A model generated the notes under the pieces. The model did not search any database. It had not been told where the DNA came from and saw only the letters and a program-made list of their open reading frames with translations. A stretch of DNA of 64,000 bases. It comes from Actinernus sp. WN-2022 (lineage: Eukaryota > Cnidaria > Anthozoa > Actiniaria > Actinernidae). The translations under genes were made by a program, and so were the position numbers. This document shows positions 17,913 to 26,570 of this stretch, piece after piece. Position 1 is the stretch's first letter. Each line of letters starts with the position of its first letter. The DNA is taken from contig JAOWCC010000075.1 in NCBI GenBank assembly GCA_030867875.1, positions 18,582 to 82,581 on the forward strand, given 5' to 3'.

Positions 17913-18854
17913 ATGGAAATTGAACCAGTGGATCCTGATGAACGCAATCCTTTTGATGATCATGATGATCACGATAATGATGGTTATATCGATGACGAAT
18001 ATCACGAAATGTCTCAATTGACATCAACTCATAACGAACATCATACCCAGACCACTGAAGAAACATCATTCATAGAAGGCATAGATGACACTACACCACT
18101 AATTATTAGAGAAAATAGAATGAATCTTGCTTGGGAAAGGATTCAAGATAAGTATCCTAGTGTCAATCCAAATGAAGCGAAGTTCATTGCTACTATTGAT
18201 GAACATGGTAGAGTCATGGTAAAATATAATAGACTAGGTGGAAAATGGCATCCTCTGTTTAATACGGCAGGCGAATTAAATGGAAAATTACCTAAAACAA
18301 TTACAAGAAGTCTTGGCCCACCTGCTGAAGAAATTATTCAAAATAATAAAGAAGCTATCAAAAATCAACGAGAAAAAGTCGAACAGTTAAAAAAGAAGAT
18401 GGATAACATTTCTCAAATCAAAAGTGAAGATGTTATAGAAAGGTTAGATAGATCACTTCGAGAACAGATTATGGAAAAAGAAGATGAGATAGAACAGATG
18501 GAGCATGTGAATGAAGTAATAGAAGGGCGTATGTCTCTAAGAGATCGTATAAAAGCTATATTCAAAAAATATGGTTTTACTGTCGTTTCTATTCTAACAG
18601 CTGTTGGGGTTGTTATTGGAGTAATTGTTAGCAGTCTAACAAGTGGACTATCATCTGTTGCAAAAGGTATTGGAAATGGTTTGAAAACTATTGGAAAGAA
18701 ATTAGGTGAATTATTACCTGGAATGATTGGAGCAATTGCATCCTTCATTTTTAGAACAGCTGGAGAAGTCGTTAGCTTTTTGGCTAAAAACGCATGGCTT
18801 CTTATTGTAGCCGTAGTTGTTTATTTCATAGAAAGATATAAAAATAAAAGATAG
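17913..18854 (+). CDS. Polinton membrane-active-like protein, 313 aa
   Basis: An acidic His/Asp-rich N-terminus (residues 1-60), a middle domain, a coiled coil at about 150-205 (KNQREKVEQLKKK, MEKEDEIEQMEHVNEV), then a hydrophobic C-terminal third: a likely membrane segment (about 222-240, VVSILTAVGVVIGVIVSS), a Gly-rich amphipathic stretch (SVAKGIGNGLKTIGKKLGEL) and a final membrane segment ending KNAWLLIVAVVVYFIERYK. The same architecture is known from cnidarian Polinton elements. By analogy with capsid proteins that breach membranes it could help entry, but this is only inference. The ATG lies 30 bp after the previous stop. Confidence 0.8.
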   Translation: MEIEPVDPDERNPFDDHDDHDNDGYIDDEYHEMSQLTSTHNEHHTQTTEETSFIEGIDDTTPLIIRENRMNLAWERIQDKYPSVNPNEAKFIATIDEHGRVMVKYNRLGGKWHPLFNTAGELNGKLPKTITRSLGPPAEEIIQNNKEAIKNQREKVEQLKKKMDNISQIKSEDVIERLDRSLREQIMEKEDEIEQMEHVNEVIEGRMSLRDRIKAIFKKYGFTVVSILTAVGVVIGVIVSSLTSGLSSVAKGIGNGLKTIGKKLGELLPGMIGAIASFIFRTAGEVVSFLAKNAWLLIVAVVVYFIERYKNKR

Positions 18855-18867
18855 ACTATATAGTATA

Positions 18868-19506
18868 ATGGTAGTATTATATATTGAAAAAATAAAATGT
18901 GATGAGACTATGTATCTCGAGAACCCAATCCAAGTTAGGAGGCACATTTCTATTATTAGCTGTAATTTTAATAATCGTTTACATGATCTTATGAATGAAG
19001 GTATAGTTTCTGATACATATGGTAATGTTAGACTTCGTATTCCCCAAGGAAATTATACTATAGAAAGTTTTAAGATTACCATAAGTAAAGCTGTTTCCCT
19101 TGGTGATAAGCCAATCAGTATAGAAACCTTAAAAAGTAAAACCTATCTTATTCCTAATGAAAACCTCACACTAAATGAGAGTTTAGCTAAACTACTTACT
19201 ATGAATAGGAGTCTAAAAGGGGGATCTCGAAATGAGATTAAGATTACAAAGAGCCCTAATGTTATATATATCCACTGCAATCTCATTGATCCAACGCAAG
19301 TAATAAGAGAAACTGAATATTCACAAATCTTAACATCATTAGAACTAAATAAGAAAGTAGAAAAGGTATCCCATACTTCTAATAATTCACTCAATATTAG
19401 AGAGGTTGATTATATTAATAGCATTCGTTTATGGGTAACGGATAGTGATAATAACATGATTGATTCTGGAATATATCCAATGCGAATTGTGTTAGAAGTC
19501 ATTTAG
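18868..19506 (+). CDS. penton/minor capsid candidate, paralogue 1
   Basis: A 212-residue soluble beta-rich protein and the first of two tandem paralogues. It shares with the next gene the opening VLYIEKIKCDET, the segment YIHCNLIDPTQVI and the C-terminus DYINSIRLWVTDSDNNMI...SGIYPMRIVLE. The length and the IYIHCNLI strand fit the single jelly-roll minor capsid (penton) proteins of Polintons, but no decisive motif exists. Duplicated penton-like genes could form mixed vertices or fibres. It starts at ATG in TAGTATAATG, 13 bp after the previous gene. Confidence 0.75.
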   Translation: MVVLYIEKIKCDETMYLENPIQVRRHISIISCNFNNRLHDLMNEGIVSDTYGNVRLRIPQGNYTIESFKITISKAVSLGDKPISIETLKSKTYLIPNENLTLNESLAKLLTMNRSLKGGSRNEIKITKSPNVIYIHCNLIDPTQVIRETEYSQILTSLELNKKVEKVSHTSNNSLNIREVDYINSIRLWVTDSDNNMIDSGIYPMRIVLEVI

Positions 19507-19529
19507 AAAGATGAAAATATAGATCATAT

Positions 19530-20174
19530 ATGATAGTACTATATATTGAAAAAATAAAATGTGATGAAACAATATATCTAGAAAATCCCATTAAAGCTAT
19601 GGACCAAATTTCGTTGATTAGCTGCAACTTCGATGATTATCTATATAATCTTACTAGTGATGGCTCAATTTTCGATAAGCAAGACAACATGATAGCTAGA
19701 TTCACTAAGGGATACTACGATACACGTAAAATCATAACTACCATACACAAATCTGGAGCAGTAAATAGTGGCTCACTATCCTTGGAAGCCGTAAAAGGTA
19801 TACCATACCTAATACCAAACAAAGACATCACACTAAACGATAGCTTAGCTAAACTACTTGGACTTGATACGATCTTAAAAAGTGGATCAAGAAGTGTGAT
19901 TGAGGTTGTAGAAGTATATGAAGCAATATATATCCACTGCAATCTCATTGATCCAACACAAGTAATAAAAGAAACCAAATATTCACAAATTCTAACATCC
20001 ATAGAACTAACTAAAAAAGGAGAAAAGATAACCTACAATCCTAGTAACTTACTACGTGCTAGTATTATAGGAACCGATTATATTAATAGCATTCGTTTAT
20101 GGGTAACAGATAGTGATAATAACATGATCAATTCTGGAATATATCCAATGCGAATTGTGTTAGAAATCGTTTAA
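19530..20174 (+). CDS. penton/minor capsid candidate, paralogue 2
   Basis: A 214-residue tandem copy of the preceding gene. The ends are almost identical between copies (first 12 residues and last 30), while the middle third is well diverged, for example KGYYDTRKIITTIHKSG here against QGNYTIESFKITISKAV there. The pattern suggests conserved assembly surfaces and a variable exposed region, or gene conversion at the ends. It starts at ATG in GATCATATATG. Confidence 0.75.
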   Translation: MIVLYIEKIKCDETIYLENPIKAMDQISLISCNFDDYLYNLTSDGSIFDKQDNMIARFTKGYYDTRKIITTIHKSGAVNSGSLSLEAVKGIPYLIPNKDITLNDSLAKLLGLDTILKSGSRSVIEVVEVYEAIYIHCNLIDPTQVIKETKYSQILTSIELTKKGEKITYNPSNLLRASIIGTDYINSIRLWVTDSDNNMINSGIYPMRIVLEIV

Positions 20175-20198
20175 ACGAAAGATGCTACTATTAATCAT

Positions 20199-20807
20199 AT
20201 GGTTGACTACGATTCGATTTACCCAGATATACCGCTACAAGTCACTGGAGAAAACTTTAGACTTCATAAGGTAAATACGGTCCTATCGGAATTAGGAGCT
20301 GAAATAAAATATTATGAAAAGGTACGAAAGAAATACGTTAGAATACGAGGAATAACCCACAATCTTTCTGTAGGTGCTGGCTTACTTTCAGTTATCTTAA
20401 CGAGTTCTGCAGTAGCGACTTCTTTGACAGGATTTGGTGCTGTCATTGGACTCCCAGTAGGAGTAGTTGGTGGTTTGTGTGGTCTAGTCTCAGCTTCTTC
20501 TGCAACAGCTACTAAAGCTCTAACCAAGAAGGTGTCCAAACATGAAAAGACAGTAATGTTAGGCAAAGCAAAACTAAACACAATACGCGACCTAGTATCG
20601 AAAGCATTAAACGATAACAAGATCAGTGATACAGAATTCGAATTGATCATGGTTGAATTTAATAAGTACGAAGACTTGAAAGGTGAGATCCGACAAAATA
20701 TCCGAAAAGAGGAATTAAAAAAAAGAACCAATACTATAGAGAAAACCGATATGCAGAAGATACGAGAGGAAGTAAAACAGGAACTATTAAAACAACTAGA
20801 GAAATAA
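20199..20807 (+). CDS. conserved Polinton-type membrane protein, 202 aa
   Basis: A helical N-terminus (residues 15-50), a central hydrophobic region (about 55-100, HNLSVGAGLLSVILTSSAVA and the Gly/Ala-rich part after it) likely to form a two-segment membrane hairpin, then a helical charged C-terminus containing LVSKALNDNKISDTEFELI and a terminal coiled coil ending EVKQELLKQLEK. The family recurs in cnidarian Polinton elements. Its function is unknown. Confidence 0.75.
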   Translation: MVDYDSIYPDIPLQVTGENFRLHKVNTVLSELGAEIKYYEKVRKKYVRIRGITHNLSVGAGLLSVILTSSAVATSLTGFGAVIGLPVGVVGGLCGLVSASSATATKALTKKVSKHEKTVMLGKAKLNTIRDLVSKALNDNKISDTEFELIMVEFNKYEDLKGEIRQNIRKEELKKRTNTIEKTDMQKIREEVKQELLKQLEK

Positions 20808-20885
20808 CACACTCCTATGATGTAACACCTTATGGAGGTTTCATTCATAAACTTAGATATGAAAAGTATTAAATGATATAAAACG

Positions 20886-22418
20886 ATGTCTCATATCATA
20901 AATATGACGAAATTGATTGAAGTATGGAATAGTTTCAAACAGCGCTATCCTAATGCTGACCTAAGTAGATTCTATAAGGAAGCCACTGAAGAATATGGTA
21001 CTACTTATTATAACGTATACTTCAAAGGGCCAAAAATGGATCATGGTGTGTGGGGTGATAAGAAATTCATTGATGATCCTAGTTCTTTAACGAATGCTGA
21101 TAAGAAGGCTATGAGAATAGCTCTAGAACCGCCAACATCATTTCCAGATTCCTTATTACCAACTACACACAAGTATCCAATTCCTGGAATCTCATTCACA
21201 CAAGCGGCTTTGGATATTGCACCATCATTGAAAGAAATGGAAATATACGTTTCCCTAACTCAGTACTTTATCATAAAGTTTAGAAACATCTTCAAAGATT
21301 GTACAGTGACTTTCAAATCCGCTAAACAGTCAAGACGTTGGTTGAGTAAACCCGACTTTGGATATTGGCCACAACAATTAAACTTTGCTGTATGGTGTGC
21401 TACTTCTGGTTGTGGAATAAGTCTACAAGAACAGTATCCTCCAGTTGTTCAAGGATTCATCAAGTTTCATGTTTACTATACTATACGAAGAATCCTATAT
21501 GAGTTGGGGACGCCATTACCAGATGATCATATTTTCAATCAAATGAGTAATCACTATAGTAAAGTTACTTTTGAACGATTATGTAATGAATTCGATATTC
21601 CTTCCAATCCAGACTTCAGGTGGAAAGGAGGACGCAATAATGGACTTGGTGATATATTTCTATATTATTCAGGTGAGGGTTATGAAAATGTTCACGAAAT
21701 TCGTGGATACGATGTAGATGCTAACTTATATCCCAGTCCAGATGGAGAACTATTCTCTGATGAGGGTGGTAAGGTTGACCAAGGAAATCTCATTTCATTT
21801 ATCCGTAATAATGACCATGATGGTAAGCAATATTCTTGGTTCGTTCCAAATAAAGATAGTGGATTAACAATAGCTGGTATGGGTAGATTAAATAGATCAG
21901 CAGAGGCTTTCGTTTATTGTGTATTAGGTTCACAAGTGGACACACGATCAAGTATTATTGGTACTGGTGGAAGTGCTATTGAGACACAACAGGAAATGCT
22001 ATCACTTTTTGAAAGCGCTGTAATTGAAGGTAGTATATCAATGAGTATACAACGATATCAATTAGCTGTTCAAGGAGCAAAATTGAGACTAGACTTAGCC
22101 ATTGCTCCAGGAATATGGTTAATGCCATCTAATCTCATTATAAATACACAAAGTGTAGTAGGATACAATAACAAATTATTGAAAGCTACAAATGATATGA
22201 CATTTGGAGCTAACGACTCAGTAAATAAAAAAGTAGAACCTATAGTATTAAAACGTAATATAGGTAAAGTTAAACTGCCACACCAATATGGCAATAAACC
22301 AATAGTGAAGCCTATAGTGAAGAAACCACAAATAACACTCACATCATCCTCTCATGAAACTAATTTGATTGTACTAACAATAGCAGCAGCAGGAGTAGGT
22401 TGGTATCTATTTGCCTAA
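20886..22418 (+). CDS. 510-aa C-terminally anchored protein, virion candidate
   Basis: The second-largest protein of the rightward block. It opens with VWNSFKQRYPNADLSRFYKE, continues as a large, apparently globular domain rich in aromatic residues (about 20-430), then a basic linker and a single C-terminal hydrophobic segment (about 492-508, NLIVLTIAAAGVGWYLF). A tail anchor of this kind suits a protein of a membrane-bearing or membrane-active particle. I recognise the family from cnidarian Polinton-like elements but not its role. It is also a fallback candidate for a structural or fibre protein. ATG at 20904 is a possible alternative start. The gene overlaps the convergent zinc-finger gene by 12 bp. 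Confidence 0.8.
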   Translation: MSHIINMTKLIEVWNSFKQRYPNADLSRFYKEATEEYGTTYYNVYFKGPKMDHGVWGDKKFIDDPSSLTNADKKAMRIALEPPTSFPDSLLPTTHKYPIPGISFTQAALDIAPSLKEMEIYVSLTQYFIIKFRNIFKDCTVTFKSAKQSRRWLSKPDFGYWPQQLNFAVWCATSGCGISLQEQYPPVVQGFIKFHVYYTIRRILYELGTPLPDDHIFNQMSNHYSKVTFERLCNEFDIPSNPDFRWKGGRNNGLGDIFLYYSGEGYENVHEIRGYDVDANLYPSPDGELFSDEGGKVDQGNLISFIRNNDHDGKQYSWFVPNKDSGLTIAGMGRLNRSAEAFVYCVLGSQVDTRSSIIGTGGSAIETQQEMLSLFESAVIEGSISMSIQRYQLAVQGAKLRLDLAIAPGIWLMPSNLIINTQSVVGYNNKLLKATNDMTFGANDSVNKKVEPIVLKRNIGKVKLPHQYGNKPIVKPIVKKPQITLTSSSHETNLIVLTIAAAGVGWYLFA

Positions 22419-22883
22419 GTGCTTCTTCTTGTGAATGTACTTACTACCATTCTTTATTACTGCATTGCAATCAGGACAAATGTATTCTCTTTGTCGCCAT
22501 TCCTTACTTATCACCTTCCGCATTTCCTTTAGTTCAGATTCTGGTAATTTCTCTTTCTTTCGTTCATAAGATGATTTCTTACAATCTTCTGGTAATTCAT
22601 CTCTTTCTACATATTCGAATGTATATCTACACTCGTCTATCTTCGATATACCACTTTTACAATTATTTAATCCTTCACAAACCATCTTGACTATACCAGC
22701 ATTGATTCCAAGATGTTGCTGAATAGCATACATACTATTGAAGTACGTTACTTTATCCGTATCACAATTGGTAGTTTTTACGCTCTTCTTATTCTTATGA
22801 TTATCTTTAACGAATGAGTAATCTCTAATCTTTCCATTAATGATGTCTTCATTAATAGGAGGTATTTCTTTATTATCATTCAT
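22407..22883 (-). CDS. small DNA-binding-like protein with C-terminal zinc finger
   Basis: 158 residues. The middle (about 47-90, FNSMYAIQQHLGINAGIVK through DECRYTFEYV) resembles the NUMOD1-like helix-turn-helix modules found next to viral and phage nucleases. The C-terminus has a finger, YICPDCNAVIKNGSKYIHKK (C-x2-C...H-x4-H). No nuclease domain is present. It could be a regulator or DNA-binding accessory factor. The ATG at 22883 is preceded on its strand by GTATTATTGAG. Confidence 0.7.
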   Translation of the reverse strand: MNDNKEIPPINEDIINGKIRDYSFVKDNHKNKKSVKTTNCDTDKVTYFNSMYAIQQHLGINAGIVKMVCEGLNNCKSGISKIDECRYTFEYVERDELPEDCKKSSYERKKEKLPESELKEMRKVISKEWRQREYICPDCNAVIKNGSKYIHKKKHLGK

Positions 22884-22918
22884 CTCAATAATACATTATG
22901 GTGCCATCCCTTTAAGTA

Positions 22919-23887
22919 TCATACAAGATCATTTCCATATGGCTCTATTGCTTTATAAACTTTAGTTATAGTGGCTTCTGACACTTGTAACTTATCAGCT
23001 AACTCTTTCTTTGTAATTGCTAAATTATTTATGTTTATTGTTAATAGGACACATCCAACAGCTATAGAACGTGGTGCATGCATTATTGCGATATTTAGCT
23101 TTTGAACATTTCTTACAATTTTCACAGTTTGATCTATAAGTTTTTGTCCAAAGTTAAGGATTTTACAGAATCGTAGAATAAAGTCATCAGGAGAGTCATA
23201 CTTTAATTTTCTCATGAATTTAATGTCCTTAGTTAATTTCATAAAGACCTTGCGTCCCTTTGTCATTTCTTTTTGATTAAGATTGAATAACGTAGCTATT
23301 TCTTTTGATGATCTAGTGTCATTATTCTTTTTGCATGCAAAGAGAACACAATTTGCAATGACGCTTCTCCTATTCGTTCCTCTTATAATGATGCTCTTTT
23401 TAACATTATCATCATTTAAATAATATTGTAAACTTATTTCTTTGAAGAGAAATTTAGCATCATCCACAATATATTTTAGAATACCAATGCTTCTACATTT
23501 CTCCCCAATATCTTTTAAAACCATATACAGACTCCTCTCTCTATATGGCATTTGTAACCATCTATTTAGTGTTTGTAGTTTACCATATCTATTACCACCA
23601 ATACTTGTACCAAGGGATGATTGGGGTAAGAGTGGATTGATTGGACCACTGCTCCTATTTATACCTGAAGTTTCACCTCCTTCATATTTACTCCATTCAG
23701 GACTGTTATCTAGGATGTAATCTTGCACTTGACCACATTTGGTACAGACACTTATGCCTCTTTCCGTGTCCCTTATTATTGTGTGTTCATGTTTATTTGA
23801 CTCTTCTTCTTCTTCTTCTTCTTCTTCCTCACATATGTCGAAGTAGTATAAGTCATCCAGTGTATAAATGGAATTAAATCTTTTCAT
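22919..23887 (-). CDS. TFIIB-like transcription initiation factor
   Basis: 322 residues with the layout of TFIIB. A zinc ribbon (about 31-57, TERGISVCTKCGQVQ) is followed by the conserved linker SPEW...LLPQSSLGTSIGG (about 62-99) and two cyclin-like repeats (about 105-200 and 210-320), the second ending ITKKELADKLQVSEATITKVY. In the ribbon only the second Cys pair (C48, C51) is intact; the first is replaced by KHEH (H33, H35). A run of ten Glu (20-29) precedes it. In eukaryotes and large viruses TFIIB bridges TBP and RNA polymerase, so pairing with the TBP-like gene at 15539 is the obvious inference. The start codon lies in a palindrome. Confidence 0.88.
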   Translation of the reverse strand: MKRFNSIYTLDDLYYFDICEEEEEEEEEESNKHEHTIIRDTERGISVCTKCGQVQDYILDNSPEWSKYEGGETSGINRSSGPINPLLPQSSLGTSIGGNRYGKLQTLNRWLQMPYRERSLYMVLKDIGEKCRSIGILKYIVDDAKFLFKEISLQYYLNDDNVKKSIIIRGTNRRSVIANCVLFACKKNNDTRSSKEIATLFNLNQKEMTKGRKVFMKLTKDIKFMRKLKYDSPDDFILRFCKILNFGQKLIDQTVKIVRNVQKLNIAIMHAPRSIAVGCVLLTININNLAITKKELADKLQVSEATITKVYKAIEPYGNDLV

Positions 23888-23927
23888 TTCTAATCTTAGA
23901 AAATGAAAAGATTTAATTCCATTTATA
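23863..23927. repeat. 27-bp palindrome over the TFIIB-like gene start
   Basis: Arms 23863-23889 and 23901-23927 are exact inverted copies around an 11-nt loop. The left arm holds the TFIIB-like ATG (23887) and its first eight codons. The right arm supplies the end of the neighbouring coiled-coil gene (stop at 23913). Confidence 0.95.
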
Positions 23928-25562
23928 CTGCTCGATGATTTGTAGTAGTCTATCTTGGCCTTGCTTTAGTTGTTCAAGTCGTTCCAATTGTTCAGTTTGC
24001 TTTTGCTTTAGTTGATCAATTTGCTCTTGCCTAAATCGTTCGATTCGCCCTAACTGCTTAATTTGCTCTTGTTTAAATTGTTCAATTAGATCTTGTTTGG
24101 GTTGTTGCTCTAACTGTTCAATTTGCTCTAACTGTTCAATTGCCTCTTGATTAGATTGTTCAATTTGCTCTAACTGTTCAAATTTCTCTTGATTAGATTC
24201 TTCTTGTCTAAGTTGCTCTAACTGTTCAATTGTCTCTTGATTAGATTCTTCTTGTCTAAGTTGCTCTAACTGTTCAAATGTCTTTTGATTGGGCAGTGGG
24301 ATTCCCTCTAACTGTTTGGGTTGCTCTAACTGTCTTGGTTGCTTAATTTGCTCTTTCTCAAGTTTCTTCTCTTTCCTACGTTCTCTAACTCGCGCATTTC
24401 GTTTATCTTTCTTAAGCTGTTCATCAGATTTTTTAGGTTGCTCTTCCTTAATTTGTTCTATAAGCTCAATTTGATTCTCTTCTTCAGATTGATTGCCTTC
24501 TTCGGATTGCTCCAACTCTTCTTCAGATTGATTGCCTTCTTCGGATTGCTCCAACTCTTCTTCAGATTGATTGCCTTCTTCAGATTGCTCCAACTCTTCT
24601 TCAGATTGATTCAACTCTTCTTCATATCGTTCTTGTCTAAGTTGCTCTTCCTTGACTTGTTTCTCTTTCTTTACTTGTTGCTTTCGTGGTTTAGGTTGCT
24701 CTTCCTTATCCATTTCTTCTAAGCGTTCGAGTTGTTGCCTTTCTTCATTCCGCCTTTCACAATGTTCATTCATTTCTTTTTTCTTCTCCCTATTTAACTG
24801 TTTAGACTTTGCTTCTAACTGTTTTACTGATAGACCACTAGATACAGGGTCTAAACCAAATACATTAATATGCTCATTTATTAATTTATTGTTCATATCA
24901 TAATCAGATTTAGTTTCATCATAAATGAATGCTAAATTGCTTACTTGTTTTGTCCCTTTTAATATATTTTCTAAATCTCTCTTATCTTCTTTTTTCTTCT
25001 TCTGATTCGATAAATATTTATTGAGCTTGTAAATATCACCTTCTAGTTTCAATAAATTATACTTGAGTTTATCCTTTACTTCTATCATTTTATTGAACCC
25101 TTCCATGATTATCTTCACTATTCTCATTTCATTATCTTTTATTACTACTTTTTCTAAGGATGCAAGGGCACTCTCTGATAATGCATGCTTGTCATTTGGT
25201 TTTCTCTTTGGTGATGGACATTCACCTTTTGCTCCTCTCTTTGGTAGTATATGCTTATCTTTTGGTTTACTACTTTTATTAATTGGTATAGTATCTATAC
25301 TAGGTTCTTCTATAGCGTCCTTCAATCCTCTTTCGATATGCTCTAATTCTTCTTCCAGGATGCTTTTCTTGTCTAATTCCTCCTCTAAATCTTCATTGAT
25401 TCGTTCCTTGATTGCTTTCCCTTTTGCTTTCTCCACAGATCTAGTCAATGAGTCGATCCTCTTCCTTACTTCTTTTAATTCGTCTTCTTTTTTAGATTCT
25501 ATTTTTTTGATATCTCGGTATTCTTTTTCACTTCCCTCCATTTCAATATTATTATTAAACAT
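23913..25562 (-). CDS. Glu/Gln/Leu-rich coiled-coil protein
   Basis: About 549 residues, almost wholly charged helical sequence. It has an N-terminal coiled coil (about 10-90), a Lys-rich segment, a middle domain with FGLDPVSSGLSVKQLEAKSK, and long C-terminal arrays of EQLEQLRQEESNQE units. A 13-residue block (NQSEEELEQSEEG) is repeated three times through a 39-bp DNA repeat. A basic patch KKDKRNARVRERRKEKK could bind nucleic acid. The first ATG is at 25562; an upstream GTG in the same frame is ignored. ACTATATAAG lies about 15-24 bp upstream as a possible TATA element. No family is recognised; a scaffold role is possible. Confidence 0.75.
   Translation of the reverse strand: MFNNNIEMEGSEKEYRDIKKIESKKEDELKEVRKRIDSLTRSVEKAKGKAIKERINEDLEEELDKKSILEEELEHIERGLKDAIEEPSIDTIPINKSSKPKDKHILPKRGAKGECPSPKRKPNDKHALSESALASLEKVVIKDNEMRIVKIIMEGFNKMIEVKDKLKYNLLKLEGDIYKLNKYLSNQKKKKEDKRDLENILKGTKQVSNLAFIYDETKSDYDMNNKLINEHINVFGLDPVSSGLSVKQLEAKSKQLNREKKKEMNEHCERRNEERQQLERLEEMDKEEQPKPRKQQVKKEKQVKEEQLRQERYEEELNQSEEELEQSEEGNQSEEELEQSEEGNQSEEELEQSEEGNQSEEENQIELIEQIKEEQPKKSDEQLKKDKRNARVRERRKEKKLEKEQIKQPRQLEQPKQLEGIPLPNQKTFEQLEQLRQEESNQETIEQLEQLRQEESNQEKFEQLEQIEQSNQEAIEQLEQIEQLEQQPKQDLIEQFKQEQIKQLGRIERFRQEQIDQLKQKQTEQLERLEQLKQGQDRLLQIIEQYKWN
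24478..24612. repeat. 39-bp direct repeat in the coiled-coil gene
   Basis: About three and a half units with the core GATTGATTGCCTTCTTC, differing by single bases (TCGGATT/TCAGATT). The length is a multiple of three, so copy-number change keeps the frame. Confidence 0.85.
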
Positions 25563-25591
25563 CACCTACTTATATAGTAAATTTAAATAAG

Positions 25592-26019
25592 GTCAAGGTC
25601 AAGGTCACGTGATCGACTTCATCAAGAAAAAAAAAGATACTATGTGACCTTGGCATTCCATTCGTGGGCGTGGTCAATTAGGGCGTGGTCACATTCCTGG
25701 AATTCCATTCTAAACCGGTTTCTTGGAAATCCACTTTTGACTGCATTCCTGAATACCACTTTAAACCGGTTTCTTGGAATCGACATTACTGGCGCAATTT
25801 GTGAATTGACATTACTGGCGCAGTTTGAGTCACGTGATCGAATTCTTGGAATCCAGTTTAAACCGGTTTTCTTGGAATCATTAAAATATGAATAAATTAA
25901 CAGTAGGAGGAAAAGGCAGACTTCTGGCGACGTCTTTGTCATATTTTGAATTACTGGTGCTGCGCCAGTATTTCACAATATGTCAAAAACTGCGCCAGAA
26001 TCGGCCTTTTCCCCCTACT
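25592..26019. repeat. right terminal inverted repeat (428 bp)
   Basis: Inverted copy of 6314-6741. It ends CCCCCTACT, and the host sequence resumes CCTGCTAACTC. The identity of the two arms implies recent insertion or homogenisation during replication of the element. Confidence 0.95.

Positions 26020-26570
<551 letters not shown>

Larger units (their letters stand above)
6314..26019. mobile_element. complete Polinton/Maverick-type (adintovirus-like) element
   Basis: A 19,706-bp unit bounded by 428-bp inverted repeats. Its termini are AG...CT, as is usual for Polintons, and CCTGC flanks both ends directly (6309-6313 and 26020-26024; counting the adjacent T gives TCCTGC at 6308-6313 and 26019-26024), close to the expected 6-bp target duplication. 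It encodes protein-primed-type DNA polymerase B, an RVE-fold integrase, an A32-like packaging ATPase and a capsid-like protein, which are the defining Polinton genes. All large genes are open. It lies in an intron of the KCTD-type host gene. Its genes are compact and intron-free, unlike the host DNA around it. Confidence 0.95.

Noticed and set aside
6314..26019. Bacterial or phage contamination
   Set aside because: It is embedded in intron-containing host DNA with a target duplication, and its gene set is that of Polintons.
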